In this document: one piece after another, positions 7,254 to 12,967 of the stretch | Numbering within the stretch: the first letter of the stretch is position 1 | Layout: every line of letters begins with the position of its first letter | Source: Alteromonas_E sp964230255 | GTDB taxonomy: Bacteria; Pseudomonadota; Gammaproteobacteria; Enterobacterales; Alteromonadaceae | DNA: 12,967 nt | Assembly: GCA_964230255.1 (NCBI GenBank) | Contig: CAXRGW010000032.1 | Coordinates: 1 to 12,967 of the forward strand | Direction: 5' to 3' | Notes under the pieces: model-generated | What the model was told of the DNA's origin: nothing | Databases searched by the model: none | What the model saw: only the letters and a program-made list of their open reading frames with translations | Program-made: the position numbers and the translations under genes

Positions 7254-8552
7254 TTAGGCGTCGTACGGGTGACGTACAACCATCGTATGATTGCGGTCTG
7301 GGCCAGTAGAAATAATGTCCATTGGCACGCCAGTAAGCTCTTCTAAACGTTTGATATAGTTTTTAGCCGCAACTGGTAGTGAATCGTAATCAGTTAAGCC
7401 GAATGTTTCTTCGCTCCAACCAGGCATTGATTCGTATACCGGCGTTACTAGTTCGTAGCCATCAGCAGCCATTGGTGGAATGTCTGATACATTGCCATCG
7501 GCATCTTTGTAGCCAACACAGATTTGCAATTCTTCTAGGCCGTCGAGTACGTCTAGTTTAGTTAAGCAGCAACCGGTAATTGAGTTGATTTGTACCGCAC
7601 GCTTCATCGCTACCGCATCAAACCAGCCAGTGCGACGTTTTCGGCCGGTAGTGGCACCAAACTCATGGCCTTTAACGCCTAGGTGTTGGCCTACTTCACA
7701 ATCAAGCTCTGTCGGAAATGGGCCTGAACCAACACGTGTTGTGTAGGCTTTAACGATACCTAAAACGTAGTCTAGATTAAGTGGACCAAAACCTGCACCT
7801 GTTGCAACGCCACCAACTGTTGTGTTTGATGATGTTACATAAGGATATGTGCCGTGGTCGATATCAAGAAGCGTACCTTGTGCGCCTTCAAACATGATGG
7901 CATCACCGCGCTGACGTGCTTTATCAAGTAAGTCAGTCACATCAACAACCATGGACTTGAATAACTCAGCAATCGCCATTGCATCGTTGTAAACCGTATC
8001 GAAATCTACCGCTTCTGCTTTGTAGTATTCGGTCAGCATGAAATTATGGTAAGTGAGAATTTCCTTCAACTTAGCCGCAAAATCTTCAGCGTTAAACAAG
8101 TCACCAACACGCAAACCACGACGTGATACTTTGTCTTCGTATGCCGGGCCGATACCTCGGCCTGTGGTACCGATAGCTTTACTACCACGCGCTTTCTCGC
8201 GCGCCTGATCCAACGCAATGTGATAAGGCAAAATAAGCGGACAAGCTTCACTGATAACCAAACGCTCTTTAACCGGAACACCGCGCTCTTCAAGCATCTT
8301 CATTTCAGTCAACAACGCTTCTGGACTCAACACCACGCCGTTACCGATTACACAAGTAACGTTTTCGCGTAATACACCTGAAGGGATCAAGTGCAGAACT
8401 GTCTTCTCACCGTCAATTACCAACGTGTGACCAGCATTGTGACCACCTTGATAACGAACTACATATTTTGCGCGATCGGTGAGTAAATCAACGACCTTAC
8501 CTTTGCCCTCATCACCCCATTGGGTGCCGAGCACGACTACATTTTTTGCCAT
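7254..8552 (-). CDS. purA: Adenylosuccinate synthetase
   Basis: Catalyses GTP-dependent joining of IMP and aspartate to adenylosuccinate, the first committed step from IMP to AMP, in the cytoplasm. The 432-residue length equals that of E. coli PurA. The N-terminal GDEGKGK loop (13-19, with catalytic D14) and GGHNAGH (36-42, with H42) correspond to E. coli D13/H41. TTGRGIGPAYEDK, FEGAQGTLLDIDHGTYP and TTGRKRRTGW are also intact, as is the C-terminal STGPDRNHT guanine-binding segment. The start ATG at 8552 gives the usual MAKNVVVLGTQWGDEG beginning. It is transcribed alone: a good promoter lies upstream and an intrinsic terminator directly downstream. In many gammaproteobacteria purA follows hflK/hflC; here it is divergent from an amylase gene instead. 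Confidence 0.99.
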   Translation of the reverse strand: MAKNVVVLGTQWGDEGKGKVVDLLTDRAKYVVRYQGGHNAGHTLVIDGEKTVLHLIPSGVLRENVTCVIGNGVVLSPEALLTEMKMLEERGVPVKERLVISEACPLILPYHIALDQAREKARGSKAIGTTGRGIGPAYEDKVSRRGLRVGDLFNAEDFAAKLKEILTYHNFMLTEYYKAEAVDFDTVYNDAMAIAELFKSMVVDVTDLLDKARQRGDAIMFEGAQGTLLDIDHGTYPYVTSSNTTVGGVATGAGFGPLNLDYVLGIVKAYTTRVGSGPFPTELDCEVGQHLGVKGHEFGATTGRKRRTGWFDAVAMKRAVQINSITGCCLTKLDVLDGLEELQICVGYKDADGNVSDIPPMAADGYELVTPVYESMPGWSEETFGLTDYDSLPVAAKNYIKRLEELTGVPMDIISTGPDRNHTMVVRHPYDA

Positions 8553-8582
8553 GGAACTTTACTATCGGAAAAATAGGCGGCG

Positions 8583-8611
8583 ATTCTAACAAAAAACCAC
8601 GCGCCTGTTGA
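8583..8611 (-). promoter_or_regulatory. Predicted sigma70 promoter of purA
   Basis: On the minus strand TCAACA (8606-8611) and TAGAAT (8583-8588) are separated by exactly 17 bp and match the consensus at four and five of six positions. The position is 31 bp upstream of the purA start codon. No clear PurR box was recognised. Confidence 0.55.
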
Positions 8612-8636
8612 CCTTTTTTCGAGCAAAAAATAGATA
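8608..8636 (+). promoter_or_regulatory. Candidate sigma70 promoter of the amylase gene
   Basis: TTGACC (8608-8613, five of six consensus) and TAGATA (8631-8636, three of six) are 17 bp apart. The -35 box overlaps the -35 box predicted for purA on the opposite strand, so the two polymerase sites may compete. Confidence 0.4.
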
Positions 8637-8640
8637 GGTG

Positions 8641-8650
8641 CATACGTATG
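8641..8650. promoter_or_regulatory. Palindrome CATACGTATG, candidate LacI-family operator
   Basis: A perfect 10-bp palindrome with a central CG step lies just downstream of the predicted amylase -10 box, where a bound repressor would block transcription. A central CG is typical of LacI-family operators, which often control maltose and starch genes. The palindrome does not extend beyond 10 bp and no regulator gene is in the window, so assignment to a MalR-like protein is inference. Confidence 0.35.
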
Positions 8651-8714
8651 TTCAATGACAATGTGAAACAGCTGTGCAAACCTGCTGATAAATAGTCAAA
8701 AACACGGATTTATT

Positions 8715-10397
8715 ATGCTAAGCAAGCACTTTTCCGTCGCGGCAACTTTGGTCGTGTTAGCCTCCTGTCAATCAGAGATTTCAACGCCAACATTCATCGG
8801 AACTGAAGAGCCCTTTGCCAGCGAAGCTGTATATTTTGCTCTAACCGACCGATTTGTAGACGGCGACCCGAGTAACAACTATCTGGACCAAGGCAAAGCA
8901 GAATCCGATGGCCATTGGTACACCTTTGATCGGCCGTTAGTTGGCCCTGATGGTCAAACAGCCAACGTCGGTTATATGGGTGGTGATTTCCAAGGCGTGC
9001 TCAACAACGCCCAATACATTGCCGACATGGGCTTTACCGCAGTTTGGCTAACCCCTATTTGGGACAACCCCAACCAAGCCTTTAGTGGCGGCGAGACCAT
9101 TACTTATGCCGGTGGATATAATGATGGTGGTAAAACTGGTTATCACGGCTATTGGGCAATTAATTTTTATAAGGCTGATGAGCACTTGGTGTCTGAAACC
9201 TTAAACTTTGGTAACTTCAGTGCTGCACTAAAACAAGACTATAACCTTAAGTTTGTTCTCGATATTGTCGGTAATCACGGCTCACCGGCTTATTCAATGC
9301 CTACACTACAAAGTGATTTTGGTAAGTTATACGACGCAGAAGGTAACCTTGTAGCAGATCATCAGAACATAAACCCTGAACAGCTTGATCCTGCTAATCC
9401 ACTGCACAAGTTGTACAACACCCATATCGGATTAGCCCAATTGTCTGATATCAATGAGAATGATCCTGGCGCCTACGACTACTTAATCGGTGCTTATCGG
9501 TATTGGCTCGCACAGGGCGTAGATGCCATCCGCATCGATACCATCAAAGAAATGCCGCATCATTTTTGGCAACGCGTAAGCCGGGATATTCGCAGTGACT
9601 ATCCTAGTATGTTTATGTTCGGCGAAAGCTTTTCATTTGATGCCGAGTTTATTGCTGAGCACACCTACCCCGAAAACGGCGGCGTAAGCGTTTTGGACTT
9701 CCCCGGCCGCGCAGCCATGACAAGTGTATTTGAAAATGACGATTCAAATTACGCTGATATTCTAGGCTACTTGCATTTAGACAGTGGTGTGTATCAAAAC
9801 CCCTATGAGCTCATGACCTTCTACGACAACCATGACATGTCACGCATGAATGCCAGTGACTTCGGGTTTATCAATGCCAATAATTGGTTATTTACCAGCC
9901 GCGGTATACCGGTCATTTACTATGGTTCTGAAGTTAACTTTATGACCGGCAAACCCGAGCATGAAGGCAACCGCAATTACTTTGGTCAAGCGCGAATTGA
10001 TACCGCTACAGAGCACCCGATCCAACAACAACTCACGCGTATTGCTAACCTGCGCAAGCAAACGCCTGCCCTGCAGCGCGGCTTGCAATTAAATATAGAT
10101 TTTGCAGGTAACACCGCGGTGTTTTATCGGGTTCTACAAACTGAGGAAATCAGCCAAACGGCGTTAGTGGTGTTAAATAAAGGCGACGCGGCGACAGTAG
10201 CCATTGATAAGTTGCTCAATAGTGGAAATTGGCAAAACGCATTGGATGATCAACAGCTAGCGATTACTCAAGGCACACCGGTCGAGCTATCAATCGACGC
10301 CAATGATGTACAAGTGTGGTTGTTAAATGAGCCGCTGAGTAATCCTGAAATTATTCAGCAATTGGAGCATTTGCAGGCCAGTGCAACGCGTTCGTAG
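8715..10397 (+). CDS. GH13 alpha-amylase family lipoprotein
   Basis: Retaining alpha-glucan hydrolase of glycoside hydrolase family 13, likely attacking starch, glycogen or maltodextrins in the envelope or at the cell surface. The N-terminus is a lipoprotein signal with lipobox LASC (C18). The four conserved GH13 regions are intact: region I DIVGNH (183-188), region II GVDAIRIDTIKE with R273 and nucleophile D275, region III FGES with acid/base E304, and region IV YDNHD with H373 and D374. After the (beta/alpha)8 barrel, residues about 460-560 form a beta-rich C-terminal domain. The opening VYFALTDRFVDGDPSNN is typical of secreted bacterial amylases. The start is ATG at 8715, with a weak GGA about six bases upstream, and gives a sensible signal peptide. 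It is divergent from purA and convergent with the next gene; no other maltose genes are nearby. Exact specificity (amylase, neopullulanase or cyclomaltodextrinase type) is not decided by these motifs. Confidence 0.94.
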   Translation: MLSKHFSVAATLVVLASCQSEISTPTFIGTEEPFASEAVYFALTDRFVDGDPSNNYLDQGKAESDGHWYTFDRPLVGPDGQTANVGYMGGDFQGVLNNAQYIADMGFTAVWLTPIWDNPNQAFSGGETITYAGGYNDGGKTGYHGYWAINFYKADEHLVSETLNFGNFSAALKQDYNLKFVLDIVGNHGSPAYSMPTLQSDFGKLYDAEGNLVADHQNINPEQLDPANPLHKLYNTHIGLAQLSDINENDPGAYDYLIGAYRYWLAQGVDAIRIDTIKEMPHHFWQRVSRDIRSDYPSMFMFGESFSFDAEFIAEHTYPENGGVSVLDFPGRAAMTSVFENDDSNYADILGYLHLDSGVYQNPYELMTFYDNHDMSRMNASDFGFINANNWLFTSRGIPVIYYGSEVNFMTGKPEHEGNRNYFGQARIDTATEHPIQQQLTRIANLRKQTPALQRGLQLNIDFAGNTAVFYRVLQTEEISQTALVVLNKGDAATVAIDKLLNSGNWQNALDDQQLAITQGTPVELSIDANDVQVWLLNEPLSNPEIIQQLEHLQASATRS

Positions 10398-10399
10398 GG

Positions 10400-10418
10400 G
10401 CTTAACTCGAGGTTAAGC
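10400..10418. terminator. Hairpin between convergent genes, possible weak terminator
   Basis: GCTTAAC (10400-10406) pairs perfectly with GTTAAGC (10412-10418) around a TCGAG loop, between the amylase stop and the stop of the convergent secreted-protein gene. An alternative pairing of GGGGCT (10397-10402) with AGCCCC (10424-10429) is also possible. There is no T-run on either side, so termination here would be weak or Rho-assisted. Confidence 0.35.
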
Positions 10419-10928
10419 TTACGAGCCCCAATAAATCTGCCATTGGCCATATTCGCAATGTATGCCTTCGAAAAAAACGTGATGGATATCAATGCCACCG
10501 AACCATTCGGTGTTGCCCCTCGTTTTTAATTCTGTAACGTCTACTGCTTGCAATAATTCTCGTACGGTAAAATATTTGTTATTTGTAGAATAATGGGTGA
10601 CTGGTTCGCCGCTTTCACCAACTAAAACAATACTGGGAAGTTTAAACGCCACGCTATTTAGCTCTTCCTCTGTCAAAGATCGAAAGTCTTTCAATTCAGG
10701 TATATAGATCTTTGGATCGAGCTTAACGTTTATCAATTCAGCTTCACCGGGAGAAACCAGTATTCCGCGCAGGTTCTCCATTGGCTTAGGCGCCTCGGAA
10801 ATTTTAATTTCTAAGTCTCCAACAATTGAGTTAAAAAAATGCAATTCCGGATGGGAATGACACTGTGCCTCTGCGTGTAAAGCACAGATTGAACTGACAA
10901 CTAAACCGATTAAATACCTAACTTTCAT
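10419..10928 (-). CDS. Secreted hypothetical protein
   Basis: I do not recognise the family. The 169-residue product begins with a clear signal peptide (K2, R4, hydrophobic core, AEA at 19-21 before Q22), so it should be exported to the periplasm or beyond. The mature part is mixed alpha/beta with no further membrane segment and contains two cysteines (C23 and C158) that could form a disulfide, plus a histidine-rich start (CHSHPELHFF) and a His pair in GGIDIHH. A GGAG ribosome-binding site about eight bases before ATG 10928 supports the start. It lies 47 bp downstream of the broken SDR gene on the same strand, so it may be the last gene of that transcript. It converges with the amylase gene. 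Confidence 0.75.
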   Translation of the reverse strand: MKVRYLIGLVVSSICALHAEAQCHSHPELHFFNSIVGDLEIKISEAPKPMENLRGILVSPGEAELINVKLDPKIYIPELKDFRSLTEEELNSVAFKLPSIVLVGESGEPVTHYSTNNKYFTVRELLQAVDVTELKTRGNTEWFGGIDIHHVFFEGIHCEYGQWQIYWGS

Positions 10929-10975
10929 TACATTACTCCAGCGCTTGCAGTGTCTCGTTAATAATTCGATTTAGA

Positions 10976-11813
10976 CTAAATATCCATAGCGCTGAGCGGT
11001 TTGGGTTGCGAACCGTCGATATCAGTAAAACCATATTCAAGTGCTAATTCGGCAGCGATACAAACCGTTCCGCTTTTTGCCATACAATTCTCATCTTCTG
11101 CTAAAGCGACAACTGCCCTACCAATAAATTGTGGTGATTCCGAGTTTGTCAAATCTAAATGATCCGCGCCGCGCAAAACAGCTTCGGTTCTCACCAACCC
11201 GGGATATATACAGAGCGCTGCAATGTTATTGGGTTTTAATTCATGCGCCATGCAACTATTCATGTGATCAGTAGCAGCTTTAGCGGCACCATAAGCGACG
11301 CCTTTGTCTGCCCGTTGAGCGGCGAAAAATGATAAATTGACGATTAAGCCTGACTGATTAGGTATCATTAGCTGGGCGGCATAAACGCTGGATATATAGT
11401 GAGCTCGTACCCCAGATTGAAACATCGAATCCCATCTTGAAAATGGCGCTTCCCAAAAACCCACCTCATTCCAAAATACAGTGCCATCAGTATAGAATTC
11501 ATAGCCTCCCCAGACATTGTTAACCAATACATCTAACTTTCCGTGTTCCTGCTGAATTCGGTTAAAAACCATAGCAACTTGGTCATCGTCTGTATGGTCG
11601 CATTGAATGGGCACGCACCTTCCGCCAGTCGCATTGATCTCTGCTGCAGTCTGTGTGATTGAACCGCTCAATTTGGCAGGAGATGTGTTTTCTCCGACCG
11701 TTCTTCCCGTAATGTAAACTTGCAGCCCCCGCTTTACTAAGCGCTTGCGCTATCCCTTTACCTATACCGCGACTAGCGCCAGTAACTAAAGCTATTTTGT
11801 TTGTTAGTGACAA
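10976..11813 (-). pseudogene. SDR-family oxidoreductase, frameshifted (DHRS1-like)
   Basis: Short-chain dehydrogenase/reductase with NAD(P)-dependent Rossmann fold, split between two reading frames. The first frame carries the cofactor motif TGASRGIG (11-18) and stays readable through SKAGA; the second resumes with VYITGRT, then ITQTAAEI, NNVWGG, NLSFFAAQ and the catalytic Y174-GAA-K178. The two join across a +1 shift near 11718-11733, most simply one extra C in the C5 tract at 11726-11730 (G5 on the coding strand). With one base removed the gene is 837 bp, giving 278 residues, the normal size for this SDR group, with every key residue present. I chose the TTG at 11813 (MSLTNK) because GAGG lies eight bases upstream and no in-frame ATG exists; a TTG at 11879 would overlap the DUF1304 gene. 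Either a recent pseudogene, a sequencing error at the homopolymer, or less likely programmed frameshifting. Confidence 0.8.
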
Positions 11814-11850
11814 TACCTCTACCTCGTCATTTTGCTTCTCATATGAGGGT

Positions 11851-12219
11851 CTAGCTAGCCGTATTTCGTGCACTAACAAAAACCAAGACGAAAGCGATTA
11901 GCGCAGGTAGGCCTTGGGTGAAAACAATACTCATTTTAGCGGTCAAGCCGCCGAAAATCCCGGCCACCACTACACAACCTAGAAAAAACAATTTGATATC
12001 AACTCTATCTCTCATTAAGCCCCAAAATAATCCGGCCGCTAGAAACCCATTGTAAAGCCCTTGATTCATTGCCAGCACCGCTGATGACTCTGCCACTTCT
12101 GGTGTCATTGCGAATATCTTTTGTCCAACTGGGTGATTCCAAAAAAACATCTCCAAAACCAAAATTCCAACATGGCTGACAGCAACAAAGCCAGTAAAAA
12201 TGTTCGCTAATAATTTCAT
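11851..12219 (-). CDS. DUF1304 family small membrane protein
   Basis: Predicted inner-membrane protein of 122 residues with four hydrophobic segments (about 1-22, 45-63, 70-88 and 93-115). EMFFW after the first helix and MNQGLYNGFLAAGLFWG in the second are typical of the DUF1304 family (PF06993), whose function is unknown. The ATG at 12219 is chosen because AAGAGAA lies about eight bases upstream and the first helix then begins immediately; a TTG at 12246 would add nine polar residues without a good ribosome-binding site. It lies 37 bp upstream of the SDR start and about 70 bp downstream of the small membrane protein gene, all on one strand, so a shared transcript is likely. Confidence 0.8.
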   Translation of the reverse strand: MKLLANIFTGFVAVSHVGILVLEMFFWNHPVGQKIFAMTPEVAESSAVLAMNQGLYNGFLAAGLFWGLMRDRVDIKLFFLGCVVVAGIFGGLTAKMSIVFTQGLPALIAFVLVFVSARNTAS

Positions 12220-12291
12220 CGTTGTATTCTCTTGTTGTTTTGACAAATGGCATCAGTGATATTCATCTTACCTTCCGTAAAAATTAAATTG

Positions 12292-12495
12292 TTAAATGAC
12301 CTGAGTTATTTGCAGCGGCAAGATTAACTCTAACGCAATAAACACAATAGACATAAAAGAGACGAAGTACTGCCACTTTTTACCGCACTTTAAATGCTCG
12401 GCTCGCACGCTTTTTCGGTATGAGCCAGACACCAAAGTAACACCAGCCACGATAAACCCAGGTGAAACTACTACCCATTTTAGCGACAAAATCAA
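12292..12495 (-). CDS. Possible 67-residue two-helix membrane protein
   Basis: Unrecognised small ORF. The predicted product has two hydrophobic stretches (about 4-24 and 45-62) separated by a strongly basic loop (RKSVRAEHLKCGKK), as expected of a small inner-membrane protein with the loop in the cytoplasm. It would start at TTG 12495, with AAGAG six bases upstream; the nearby ATG at 12499 is in another frame and too close to that site. It precedes the DUF1304 gene on the same strand. The rare start codon and the lack of a recognised family keep confidence low. Confidence 0.42.
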   Translation of the reverse strand: MILSLKWVVVSPGFIVAGVTLVSGSYRKSVRAEHLKCGKKWQYFVSFMSIVFIALELILPLQITQVI

Positions 12496-12510
12496 ACATC
12501 ACTCTTTAAT

Positions 12511-12552
12511 TTAGTTCTTGTACTCAGAGTAACTGAAGATATGAGGATTCAT
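12511..12552 (-). CDS. Possible 13-codon leader ORF
   Basis: ATG at 12552 with AGGA seven bases upstream opens MNPHIFSYSEYKN and stops 15 bases before the 67-residue ORF. The ribosome-binding site is better than that of the larger ORF, so it might be a translated leader. No attenuator hairpin was seen, and an ORF this short can arise by chance. Confidence 0.2.
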   Translation of the reverse strand: MNPHIFSYSEYKN

Positions 12553-12581
12553 AGTATCATCCTGTTAATGCGCAAAACAAC

Positions 12582-12610
12582 GTTATAATTATTGTATTAA
12601 TGTGACGCAA
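12582..12610 (-). promoter_or_regulatory. Candidate promoter of the small-membrane-protein/DUF1304/SDR transcript
   Basis: On the minus strand TTGCGT (12605-12610) and TATAAC (12582-12587) lie exactly 17 bp apart; the -10 matches five of six consensus bases and the -35 three. A perfect TATAAT on the plus strand (12584-12589) overlaps it and could serve the right-edge gene, but has no good -35 partner. Confidence 0.35.
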
Positions 12611-12662
12611 CTTGTTAGTTTCGTCTTTGAGTTTAAACAACGTCATTCATGGATGTAGCTGC

Positions 12663-12967
12663 ATGGCCCCTCGCTTACCACTGTATAAGAAGCTTTCAAT
12701 CCTAATCCGTCTTGAGCCAGGTTGCTTAGGCCCTGATGGCAAAAATCATATCGAAGTATTCTGCAGCGACGCTAAGCCCAAACTTAAAAGCTTCCACGGC
12801 GGGATTATCCGCTGGAATATCGAGCCGCGCTACGATAAATCACTACCCGAAATCGAGTATCAGCTGCACAAAGAAACGGTGTCCAATAAACAACTTGAAG
12901 ATTTTTTCACTGAGTTTGATATCGCCCTTGGCGATTTTGAAGAAGCACTTGATGAGCGCTTAGCCGA
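12663..12967 (+). CDS. Conserved-looking hypothetical protein, 3' end outside window
   Basis: An open frame from ATG 12663 continues past the right edge: 101 complete codons and two extra bases, with no stop. The protein starts MAPRLPLYKKLSILIRLEPG, is soluble and acidic, and has no signal peptide or membrane helix. The stretch LPEIEYQLHKETVSNKQ and the acidic, probably helical FDIALGDFEEALDERLA look like a real folded protein, not random translation. GGA nine bases upstream is a possible ribosome-binding site. I cannot name its family. It is divergent from the small-membrane-protein transcript. Confidence 0.7.
   Translation, partial: MAPRLPLYKKLSILIRLEPGCLGPDGKNHIEVFCSDAKPKLKSFHGGIIRWNIEPRYDKSLPEIEYQLHKETVSNKQLEDFFTEFDIALGDFEEALDERLA

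Noticed and set aside
10976..11671. A separate 231-residue SDR starting at TTG 11671
   Set aside because: It would lack the cofactor-binding TGxxxGxG motif, which is present just upstream in the adjacent frame; one frameshifted gene explains both pieces.
11583..11879. A separate 98-residue protein starting at TTG 11879
   Set aside because: Only its TGASRGIG half looks like a protein; after the C5 tract the frame is nonsense, and its start would lie inside the DUF1304 gene.
12005..12253. 82-codon minus-strand ORF overlapping the DUF1304 gene
   Set aside because: Different frame from a recognised membrane family; the product shows no features.
12380..12499. 39-codon minus-strand ORF from ATG 12499
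   Set aside because: The ribosome-binding site would be only two bases away, and the product is an arbitrary Trp/Arg-rich peptide; the overlapping TTG frame makes a better membrane protein.
12736..12963. 75-codon plus-strand ORF at the right end
   Set aside because: Frame shadow of the edge-crossing CDS from 12663, whose composition is far more protein-like.

Overview
The window looks like chromosomal DNA of a marine gammaproteobacterium, most likely from the Alteromonadales or a related order. This rests on the look of the proteins (purA, an AmiD-type lipoprotein amidase, an NhaC-type transporter, a GH13 lipoprotein amylase), moderate GC by eye, compact spacing and E. coli-like promoter and ribosome-binding signals. 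No rRNA, tRNA, CRISPR array or insertion sequence was found.

Region 1 (1-5244) is a cell-wall (peptidoglycan) degradation or recycling locus. A secreted GH3 beta-N-acetylglucosaminidase (nagZ, minus strand, cut by the left edge) is divergent from an 821-residue lipoprotein. That lipoprotein fuses a complete AmiD-like zinc amidase, with its peptidoglycan-binding domain, to a serine beta-lactamase-fold domain resembling Bacillus AmiE/YbbE. An NhaC-family membrane transporter follows on the same strand. In Bacillus subtilis, NagZ (YbbD), AmiE (YbbE) and NamZ (YbbC) are encoded together for muropeptide breakdown, so this appears to be a Gram-negative variant with a different transporter. A 7+7 bp inverted repeat sits in the divergent control region.

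Region 2 (5251-8552, all minus strand) holds purA with its own promoter and a clear intrinsic terminator, then a class-3-type aldehyde dehydrogenase tightly followed by a VOC/glyoxalase-fold protein. The last two are probably one operon, convergent with the transporter.

Region 3 (8553-10418) holds a lipoprotein GH13 alpha-amylase, divergent from purA. The predicted -35 boxes of the two genes overlap, and a perfect LacI-type palindrome lies downstream of the amylase promoter.

Region 4 (10419-12552, minus strand) is a series of small or accessory genes: a 67-residue two-helix membrane protein, a DUF1304 membrane protein, an SDR dehydrogenase broken by a +1 frameshift at a C5 tract, and an unrecognised secreted 169-residue protein. 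Region 5 (12663 to the end) is the beginning of an unrecognised plus-strand CDS that runs off the right edge.
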